Assembly: GCA_003487955.1 (NCBI GenBank)
Contig: DNNJ01000276.1
Location: 3,810 to 9,235 of the forward strand
Reading direction: 5' to 3'
Origin: Clostridiales bacterium
GTDB taxonomy: Bacteria; Bacillota; Clostridia; Tissierellales; Sedimentibacteraceae
Length of the DNA stretch: 5,426 bases
The notes beneath the pieces are model-generated. The model saw nothing but the letters and a program-made list of their open reading frames with translations. It was not told where the DNA came from and made no database searches. Of the stretch, positions 1 through 5,426 are shown piece after piece. The stretch's first letter is position 1. Each line of letters opens with the position of its first letter. A program made the position numbers and the translations under genes.

Positions 1-44
1 ACGGCGGGATTCCCTCCTTTTGGAAGGGCAGCGCGACGGACAAA
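1..44. other. GC-rich left edge, possible end of a flanking gene or leader
   Basis: The first 40 bases are 26/40 G+C, clearly richer than the AT-rich DNA to the right. No complete gene fits. One forward frame is open from base 3 to a TAA at 60-62, which lies inside the loop of the terminator hairpin; that is an unusual place for a stop, so I do not call a gene tail. On the minus strand, an AAGGAGG-like sequence (about 15-21) could be the ribosome binding site of a leftward gene starting beyond the window, but no start codon is visible. A small hairpin, CCCTCC (12-17) with GGAAGGG (22-28, one bulged A), is also present. Best read as flanking sequence of unknown identity. Confidence 0.3.
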
Positions 45-78
45 AAAGAGAATCCCGGATAATTCTGGGATTCTCTTT
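45..78. terminator. Intrinsic terminator hairpin, probably bidirectional
   Basis: AAAGAGAATCCC (45-56) is perfectly complementary to GGGATTCTCTTT (67-78), giving a 12-bp stem. The stem can gain a G-T and a G-C pair, leaving a 6-base loop. A run of six A at 42-47 becomes six T when read leftward, so the structure is a textbook terminator on the minus strand. Read rightward it is followed only by CATTGCTTTT, a weaker T tract. It would insulate the first defence gene from transcription entering from the left, and block leftward transcripts. Confidence 0.8.
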
Positions 79-237
79 CATTGCTTTTGCAAAACGTTAT
101 TTATCCTCTGAATTACGCTCTGGGAGTAAGAGTCACATCACTAATGACGTAAACCCGCAAGACTGAGCTTCAACCACCTATTGATCGGCGTGCCTGTAAA
201 TTCCGGCCTCTAATTCTTTTACTCTTTAAAACCCCAT

Positions 238-252
238 TTTGGTACAACCAAA
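238..252. repeat. Short perfect inverted repeat, candidate operator
   Basis: TTTGGT (238-243) and ACCAAA (247-252) are perfect inverted 6-mers separated by ACA. The repeat ends three bases before the TATAAA box at 255-260, where a repressor or activator could act on the promoter. The match is seen directly in the sequence. The regulatory role is inferred, and a short repeat like this can arise by chance. Confidence 0.3.
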
Positions 253-307
253 GATATAAAGGAAACTGTCTACAAAATAACGAAATTACTAACAAAGTAC
301 CGATAGC

Positions 308-313
308 AAGGAG
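308..313 (+). promoter_or_regulatory. Ribosome binding site of the SIR2 gene
   Basis: AAGGAG lies 14 bases before the ATG at 328, with a run of six A in the gap. This spacing is longer than the usual 5-9 bases and may lower translation. The start is still well fixed: an in-frame TAG at 304-306 excludes an upstream start, and the next in-frame ATG (codon 31) would remove the SIR2 nucleotide-binding motif. Confidence 0.6.
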
Positions 314-327
314 AACGACAAAAAACC

Positions 328-3300
328 ATGAAGTTGGCTGGCATTAATTTTCCAGAACCACTGTTGGCCGCTCTTCGCAATGATGGATTGGTAATCTTTG
401 CGGGCTCTGGAGTTTCTATGGGAGCACCAGCATACCTTCCTGATTTTGGAACATTGGCAGATCAAATCGCGAAAGGCACATCCGAATCGCGTCCTAAATT
501 AGAAACAGAAGATCGTTTCCTTGGACGGTTACACCAAAACGGTGTTAACATATATGACCGAGCTGCGGATGAACTTAAAAAAAATGGCGTAGCATTTACA
601 GAGTTGCACCGCAATCTTTTGCGACTTTTCCCTTCTTCCGAGCAGGTTCGAATTGTAACTACAAATTTCGATTTATTATTTGAACATGCGGCAAAAGATG
701 TCTTCAATGAAGTACCCGAGGTTTTTCGAGCCCCTGCTTTACCCCTTGGAAAGCACTTTTGCGGAATAGTACATTTACATGGAGCAGTGAGCCATCCTCA
801 CGAAATGGTACTAACAGATGCGGATTTCGGCCGTGCTTATCTTATAGAAGGATGGGCTTGCAGGTTCCTCCTGGATCTTTTCTTACACTATACTGTGCTA
901 TTTGTCGGTTACAGCCATAATGACACAATTGTGAGTTATCTTGCTCGTGCATTACCGGAAAGTGAAAAGGGCATGAGGTTTGCTCTTGTGCAAGAAGCAA
1001 ATGATTCGCAACATTGGAACGCGCTGGGAATTGAGCCGATTACATACCCAAAAACGACCGCAAATGACCATAGTGGGCTCTATAATGGAGTTCAGCGTCT
1101 GGCCGAACTATATGGATGGAACATTATTAACTGGGAACACGAAATAACGCAGATTGCATCTATGCCACCTCCTATAGACGACGAAAAAATTGGTATTATC
1201 GAAGATACATTAAGAGATCAGGTAAAGTTACGCTTTTTTGCTAAGGCGGCTTCTTTACCTGAATGGATTAATTGGCTAGATAATCGCAAACATTTAGATG
1301 TTCTTTTCGCTGACAAGCTATCAAAAGAACAGGAACCTATATTAGCATCATTAGCATTGTGGCTAAGCAGTAAATTTGCCATTAGCCATGCTGAGAATGT
1401 GATGTTACTTATCTCTAAGCATGGTATGTATCTCAATCCCATACTTTGGGAGGAACTAATAAATGAAATTGCCTGTGCCAAAGAAATCGACAAAAATACT
1501 TTGCAGCGCTGGGTTTCGCTGTTACTAGTGACCGCGCCAAAAAGCCCAAATAGTTGGGAGCTAATGGACCTTGGCGAAAAATGCATTCAGCTCGGTGCTA
1601 CCTTTAGTCTTTTAGCGATATTTGAAGCGATGATAGAGGAAAAATGCTCTATTCAACGCAGTATTCCCTGGCCAATCGAAAGTGAGCATTCAAGAATTGA
1701 TGTTATTTTAAAGCTAGTCGGTGATAGCCATGATCTTAATGAACTATGGGAAAGAGGATTAAAACCCGCTCTTCCACAAATATGTGAGTTTCTCCTAAAG
1801 CTAGTCATAGGTCATTTAGAAGATCACTATTACACACTTAACGCTTGGCAAAAGGCAAACCTCAAGTGGGATGAGTTTGGCATAAGGCGCCCAACCATTG
1901 AGCCACATGAGCAAAACAAGTATCCTGAAAGTATTGATGTGTTGATCGACATATCAAGGGATTGCCTCGAATGGCTAAACTTGAACCGAGAGCAAATATC
2001 CAAAGGATGGCGCGATTACTTAGCCGGTTCTGACATGCCATTATTGCGTAGGTTGGCCGTTCACGCGATAGCCGAAAGTAGCTATTTATTGGCAGATGAT
2101 AAGATTGAATGGCTACTAACGAATATTGAACTACATGATATATCATTACGCCACGAAACCTTCCGCTTGCTTCGAATGATCTACTCCAGCATTAGCTCAA
2201 ATAATCGAAAGCGGCTGATCGAGAAGATAACAACTTATAAATGGTCAGAAGATCATCCAAATCATGAAATGTTGACGGCACGAAGCCATTTCGAATGGTT
2301 GCATTGGCTTAATGATTCAGATCCAGCATGCAACCTGGCTAGGCAAGCATTAAGTAAAGTAGTCGAAGTACATCCCGAATTCAAATCCAGCTTGCATCCT
2401 GATATCACATCCTGGATAAGTGTTGGATGGACAAGCCCACATAGTCCTTGGACAACTGATGAACTATTGGCGAAACCTGCATCTGAGTGGATTTCAGATT
2501 TACTATCTTTCGTGCAAAATGAGATGGAAGACCCAAACTTGGTTGGGCTTATGAGAGCTATCTCCGAAGCAGTAAAAAGTGATTTCAATTGGGGCATAGG
2601 ATTGGCTGAAGCGTTAGCTAAGATTGGAAAGTGGGATTCTTACCTTTGGTCAAGCTTAATGCAAGGCTGGTCAGAAGCGGAACTAAAAGAATGGCAAAGC
2701 AAGAAAGTCCTTACATGGCTTGATAAGGCTGAACTATATTTGGTGCATGCCCACGAAATAGCGCAATTCCTTCTTAGCTTAGTTAAGAATGATGACAAGT
2801 CACTTAACATCACGCTTTTGAATCATGCCAACAAAATCGGAAAAATACTTTGGCAAAGTCTGGATCGGGAAGACTCAGGCGAAAAATGTGATGACTGGCT
2901 GATGAAAGCTATTAATCACCCTGCAGGCGTTCTTGCAGAATTTTGGTTAGGAAGTCTTTCCCTATGGAGAATGCTGCAAGCTCCTGTTCCGTCAACACTC
3001 AACGATGATTATAGGGAATTTTTCAACTTAATTATTCAAGATGATACTATAGTTGGAAGGCTTGGACGTTCCGTACTTGCGAGTCAATTTGACTTCTTAT
3101 TGACAGCAGATGAATCATGGGCTAGAGAGAATCTGCTTCCGCTTTTTGATTTTGATAATAATGCGCTAGAATTTCAAGCTGCGTGGCATGGTTACCTAAC
3201 TTGGGGCCAATTAAGCCCGACTGCGGCTGATGCACTCGAGAACTACTTTCTTAAGTCGGTTCAGCGAGTAGAGCACGAACTAACTCATATGAGTAATCGA

Positions 3301-3843
3301 TTTATAGAATTCTACGTTTTTATGCTTGGATTTTTTATTTCAGGTTCCCCAGAACGCTGGATTCGTGAATTCTTTAAATATATAAGTACAGATAAAAGAC
3401 ATATTTTTGCAGAAGAAATCGGGAAGCATTTGCGCCATCTTAATGATGCGCAACAGTTGAATTGGTGGGATCGCTGGCTTAAAGATTATCTAAAAGACAG
3501 AATACAGGGAGTTCCAAAACCTCTTGTTCCCGCGGAAATAGAGAAAATGCTGAATTGGTTACCAAACATGCAGACGATATTTGGCGAAGCCGTCGAGCTT
3601 GTAATACAAATGCAAAACTATCCACTACAGTATAGCAGACTAATATATGATATTAGAAAAAAGGACCTACTACAAAGCAATCCCGAAGAAGTTGGGAAAC
3701 TCTTATTATTCATAGGAAATTCAGGTTCGCCCTCTAGGATCTTCCGCGGCATACGTGAAATTGTCAATACCCTCGTTCAGAGAGGGATTTCCCCAAAAAC
3801 CGAAAACAGCCTTAAAGAACTATTAGTAAAGTTGGGGTATTGA
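328..3843 (+). CDS. SIR2-domain protein with DUF4020-like C-terminus; probable anti-phage NADase
   Basis: This is an 1171-residue, probably cytoplasmic protein with no signal peptide or membrane segment. Residues about 10-270 form a SIR2-family NAD-binding fold. The nucleotide-binding glycine motif is FAGSGVS (24-30). TTNFD (111-115) supplies the conserved Asn113 and Asp115, VHLHG (148-152) holds the likely catalytic His151, and VGYSHND (193-199) is the late motif typical of bacterial SIR2-like defence proteins. Residues about 280-1171 look helical and are very rich in Trp (about 38). They include an SPWTTDELL motif (706-714) and a block at 1045-1078 with WWDRW, RIQGVPKPL and a final MLNWLP, which I take as DUF4020-like from memory. 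Defence-associated sirtuins of similar plan (DSR1, DSR2) sense a phage protein through a long C-terminal region and then destroy cellular NAD+. By analogy this is a single-gene abortive-infection protein. Assignment to the DSR1 or DSR2 subfamily cannot be made here. The reading frame is intact, and the domain call is much surer than the trigger or the enzymatic outcome. Confidence 0.93.
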   Translation: MKLAGINFPEPLLAALRNDGLVIFAGSGVSMGAPAYLPDFGTLADQIAKGTSESRPKLETEDRFLGRLHQNGVNIYDRAADELKKNGVAFTELHRNLLRLFPSSEQVRIVTTNFDLLFEHAAKDVFNEVPEVFRAPALPLGKHFCGIVHLHGAVSHPHEMVLTDADFGRAYLIEGWACRFLLDLFLHYTVLFVGYSHNDTIVSYLARALPESEKGMRFALVQEANDSQHWNALGIEPITYPKTTANDHSGLYNGVQRLAELYGWNIINWEHEITQIASMPPPIDDEKIGIIEDTLRDQVKLRFFAKAASLPEWINWLDNRKHLDVLFADKLSKEQEPILASLALWLSSKFAISHAENVMLLISKHGMYLNPILWEELINEIACAKEIDKNTLQRWVSLLLVTAPKSPNSWELMDLGEKCIQLGATFSLLAIFEAMIEEKCSIQRSIPWPIESEHSRIDVILKLVGDSHDLNELWERGLKPALPQICEFLLKLVIGHLEDHYYTLNAWQKANLKWDEFGIRRPTIEPHEQNKYPESIDVLIDISRDCLEWLNLNREQISKGWRDYLAGSDMPLLRRLAVHAIAESSYLLADDKIEWLLTNIELHDISLRHETFRLLRMIYSSISSNNRKRLIEKITTYKWSEDHPNHEMLTARSHFEWLHWLNDSDPACNLARQALSKVVEVHPEFKSSLHPDITSWISVGWTSPHSPWTTDELLAKPASEWISDLLSFVQNEMEDPNLVGLMRAISEAVKSDFNWGIGLAEALAKIGKWDSYLWSSLMQGWSEAELKEWQSKKVLTWLDKAELYLVHAHEIAQFLLSLVKNDDKSLNITLLNHANKIGKILWQSLDREDSGEKCDDWLMKAINHPAGVLAEFWLGSLSLWRMLQAPVPSTLNDDYREFFNLIIQDDTIVGRLGRSVLASQFDFLLTADESWARENLLPLFDFDNNALEFQAAWHGYLTWGQLSPTAADALENYFLKSVQRVEHELTHMSNRFIEFYVFMLGFFISGSPERWIREFFKYISTDKRHIFAEEIGKHLRHLNDAQQLNWWDRWLKDYLKDRIQGVPKPLVPAEIEKMLNWLPNMQTIFGEAVELVIQMQNYPLQYSRLIYDIRKKDLLQSNPEEVGKLLLFIGNSGSPSRIFRGIREIVNTLVQRGISPKTENSLKELLVKLGY

Positions 3844-3994
3844 GGTGAAATCTACTCTGGCCTTACCCAAACCTCAGCAGTTGCCGACAATACAGTTTGA
3901 CAACCCCTGCATTCGAGTGCCATCCTTCTAACAGATAACTGCGTTATGATACCTGTTTGAGCGGATGTGAGCCAATGAAGACGAAACTTATGGA

Positions 3995-4117
3995 ATGCCG
4001 CAAACCACTAAGGCACAACAAAAACCTTGCCAAAAATGCAATGAACCTAACTGGCGCAGCAGATCAGGAATATTTGTTTGGCAGACTCATGGTCAAAATC
4101 ACATAAAAGACTGCTAA
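3995..4117 (+). CDS. Doubtful 40-residue ORF with a CxxC pair
   Basis: An ATG-started frame encodes 40 residues containing CQKC (12-15), a mid-section with WRSRSGIFVW and a Cys at the very end. This is faintly like half of a zinc ribbon. After its TAA the same frame stays open to another TAA at 4190-4192. The only Shine-Dalgarno candidate is GGA directly against the ATG, which is poor, and an overlapping 43-codon basic frame (3975-4106) is just as plausible. It may be a remnant of a lost gene or pure chance. I recognise no family. Confidence 0.13.
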   Translation: MPQTTKAQQKPCQKCNEPNWRSRSGIFVWQTHGQNHIKDC

Positions 4118-4267
4118 ACGCCACGACCTGTACCTGAAAAAGCTGGCTTTGATTACATAATGGCCTCTAAAATTACGATTTTAAAAACATAACATTGCCA
4201 GAAACTGCACGATTGATTAGCTGAACTCCTATCCACGCAAAGAAAGCCCGGCTCTAAGATGAGATAG

Positions 4268-4298
4268 TTATCAAAAGATAATATAGTTGTGTTAATAA
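4268..4298 (+). promoter_or_regulatory. Candidate promoter of the STAND gene with inverted repeat
   Basis: An extended -10-like sequence, TGTTAATAA (4290-4298), lies about 45 bases before the start codon. TTATCA (4268-4273) is a weak -35 candidate with a 19-base spacer. The same place holds a perfect inverted repeat, TTATC (4268-4272) and GATAA (4277-4281) around AAAA, which could be an operator. Spacer and box matches are imperfect, so this is only the best candidate in the region. Confidence 0.25.
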
Positions 4299-4328
4299 AA
4301 GGGCATGAAAATTAAGCTATTAAAAGAT

Positions 4329-4337
4329 GGGTGAGGT
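4329..4337 (+). promoter_or_regulatory. Ribosome binding site of the STAND gene
   Basis: GGGTGAGGT contains a GAGG core (4333-4336) six bases before the ATG at 4343, a good spacing. An in-frame TAA at 4337-4339 rules out any earlier start, including the GTG at 4331, so the ATG at 4343 is the first possible start of this frame. Confidence 0.75.
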
Positions 4338-4342
4338 AATAT

Positions 4343-5426
4343 ATGTCATTTATAAAATCAGATATCGGGGCACAAGCGGCCTGGAAGGGGTATTCATCTC
4401 AGACTTTATATATTGCGTCGAGAATAATAAGTGCAACGCCAAATGAGGAATACTATCCCGAACATTTGGAGGATTTGCTTATTAAGCGTGATGGACAAGT
4501 AATTGAGGCTATACAAGTAAAAAATCTCTCAACCCCTCTTACGATCTCTGACTTAGCCTCAACCAAGGAGTCCAAAGTCGGTGAAGGTTTCTTCAAGAGA
4601 ACATGTAGCTTACGTAATTCTGAACATATGCTCCAAAAAGTGCGCATTGTATATTTTGGGGAATTGGGACAAGAGCTACAAGAACTGTCAACTGGAAATG
4701 TTTCTGCGAAAAATAAAATCATATATAAACTAGTAAATGATCATGGACTGTCGAATGATGATGCTTTATGGATTTTATCCAAAATCCATTTTGAAAAGGT
4801 TGATGCACAATTACTGGAAGAAAAAATACTGAAAATACTGCAATCCTATATCCCGACAATGGCAGCTCCAGATCTAGCCCGGACCCTTTTAATTCAATAT
4901 ATATCTGATCTATCCAAAACTAAAGGCTATACTTCTTTACCCTTGTGGCAAGAAAAAAATTATAAAATCGGCGTGGACATAGCTTCCATTGATGGTTATT
5001 ACAAAGAGTATCAGAAATCTCTTGTTCGGCTGTGTGATATAATCTCAAATAAACCTTTTGAAATACTTAAACGAGAATTTTCCCAGGGTGTTTCTACCCA
5101 TCCTGTTCATATTCGAAGTAATTTGGATTTTACTCGCAGCAAATGGATTGAAAAAATCGGCTTTTCGCTTAGCAGTCATAAAGCTGTAATTATCAAAGGT
5201 GTATCTGGTCAAGGGAAGTCCGCATTATGCTATAGATTCCTTTTGAACAATTATCCTGAGCAGCTTGTGTTTTGCATCAGGCATATACAATCTTCTCGTC
5301 AGGCTGAAAATCTAGTAAGCACTTTACAAGGGATTGTAAAGCATGCCCGCAATATTATTATATATATCGATGTTAATCCCGGAGAAACCAATTGGGTTAT
5401 ATTACTTCAAGAATTACAGGCAAGAG
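4343..5426 (+). CDS. N-terminal part of a nuclease-STAND NTPase (Avs-like), cut by the window edge
   Basis: The frame is open for 361 codons and runs off the right edge, so the C-terminus is missing. Residues about 9-65 look like a PD-(D/E)xK nuclease of the Cap4/DUF4297 type: KGYSSQ (15-20) matches the early GxxxQ signature, LED (42-44) gives the acidic metal ligands, and IQVK (57-60) is the QxK catalytic strand, with Glu55 nearby. Residues 63-250 are a linker with no motif I recognise. HIRSNLDF (256-263) leads into a Walker A motif, GVSGQGKS (286-293), and IIIYID (338-343) is the probable Walker B strand ending in Asp343. A nuclease followed by a STAND ATPase is the plan of Avs phage sensors, where a C-terminal repeat domain binds a phage protein, the ATPase oligomerises and the nuclease degrades DNA. 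The sensor domain lies outside the window, so the Avs type cannot be decided; another STAND or NACHT protein is possible. The same-strand SIR2 gene upstream supports a defence role. Confidence 0.9.
   Translation, partial: MSFIKSDIGAQAAWKGYSSQTLYIASRIISATPNEEYYPEHLEDLLIKRDGQVIEAIQVKNLSTPLTISDLASTKESKVGEGFFKRTCSLRNSEHMLQKVRIVYFGELGQELQELSTGNVSAKNKIIYKLVNDHGLSNDDALWILSKIHFEKVDAQLLEEKILKILQSYIPTMAAPDLARTLLIQYISDLSKTKGYTSLPLWQEKNYKIGVDIASIDGYYKEYQKSLVRLCDIISNKPFEILKREFSQGVSTHPVHIRSNLDFTRSKWIEKIGFSLSSHKAVIIKGVSGQGKSALCYRFLLNNYPEQLVFCIRHIQSSRQAENLVSTLQGIVKHARNIIIYIDVNPGETNWVILLQELQAR

Larger units (their letters stand above)
79..327. other. Intergenic region upstream of the SIR2 gene
   Basis: This stretch of about 250 bases separates the terminator from the first gene. 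I find no ORF of useful length with a ribosome binding site, and no tRNA or repeat array. It should carry the promoter of the SIR2 gene. The best -10-like box is TATAAA at 255-260 (within GATATAAAG), but nothing 16-18 bases upstream resembles TTGACA. The promoter may therefore depend on an activator, or lie elsewhere in the region. Confidence 0.5.
3844..4342. other. 499-base gap between the two defence genes
   Basis: No convincing gene occupies this gap. Only small ORFs are visible: a GTG-started 28-codon frame at 3845-3931 that abuts the SIR2 stop, a 43-codon frame at 3975-4106, and a 40-codon frame at 3995-4117. Their density of stops is what non-coding DNA would give. No strong terminator follows the SIR2 gene. 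The only structures at its end are TGAGGT (3841-3846) with ACCTCA (3871-3876), and a bulged TTGGG/CCCAA pairing; neither has a T tract. The right end is AT-rich and probably holds the promoter of the next gene. The length of the gap argues for separate transcription of the two genes. Confidence 0.6.

Noticed and set aside
462..707. Minus-strand frame opposite the SIR2 domain
   Set aside because: It lies wholly antisense to a strongly supported coding region with intact motifs, and its translation shows no domain; the same holds for the other antisense frames under both genes.
3841..3876. TGAGGT/ACCTCA pairing at the end of the SIR2 gene as a terminator
   Set aside because: The stem is only 6 bp around a 24-base loop and has no following T tract.
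3897..3902. Perfect TTGACA -35 hexamer in the gap
   Set aside because: Nothing resembling a -10 box lies 16-18 bases downstream (sequence there is GC-rich CCATCC). The nearest TATGAT, at 3945-3950, is far too distant.
3975..4106. 43-codon basic ORF starting ATG at 3975
   Set aside because: No proper Shine-Dalgarno sequence, no recognisable motif, and it overlaps another equally weak frame; the length is within chance expectation.
4168..4183. TAAAAT-TACG-ATTTTA hairpin
   Set aside because: An all A/T 6-bp stem is too weak and too likely by chance in AT-rich DNA to call a terminator or regulatory element.
3844..4342. Search for retron, CRISPR, tRNA or transposon ends in the gap
   Set aside because: No repeated units, cloverleaf-like structure or paired terminal inverted repeats could be found by reading.

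Overview
This window reads as part of an anti-phage defence island in a bacterium. The two large genes are AT-rich and use Shine-Dalgarno starts; a gammaproteobacterial host is my best guess, from general style only, since no host-specific marker gene is present. The first 40 bases are much richer in G+C (26 of 40) than what follows, so the left edge may be close to the junction between backbone and island.

Layout: bases 1-327 hold no convincing gene. They contain a strong hairpin terminator (45-78) and, further right, a short inverted repeat beside an AT-rich -10-like box just ahead of the first gene. Bases 328-3843 (+) encode an 1171-residue protein with an N-terminal SIR2-family NAD-binding domain. 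A very long, tryptophan-rich, probably helical region follows, ending in a segment that resembles the uncharacterised DUF4020 region. Bases 3844-4342 form a 499-base gap with only weak small-ORF candidates and a possible promoter. Bases 4343-5426 (+) are the 5' part of a second large gene, cut off by the window edge. Its 361 visible codons give an N-terminal PD-(D/E)xK nuclease domain with a QxK signature (Cap4/DUF4297-like), then a P-loop that starts a STAND-type NTPase module. This is the plan of Avs-like phage sensors.

How they may work together: both proteins look like self-contained sensor-effector proteins. The first would deplete NAD+ through its SIR2 domain, as characterised defence-associated sirtuins do. 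The second would cut DNA once its NTPase module assembles. They lie on the same strand, but the wide gap and separate ribosome binding sites suggest independently expressed systems sharing an island rather than one complex. I see no integrase, transposase, tRNA, CRISPR array or toxin-antitoxin pair here.
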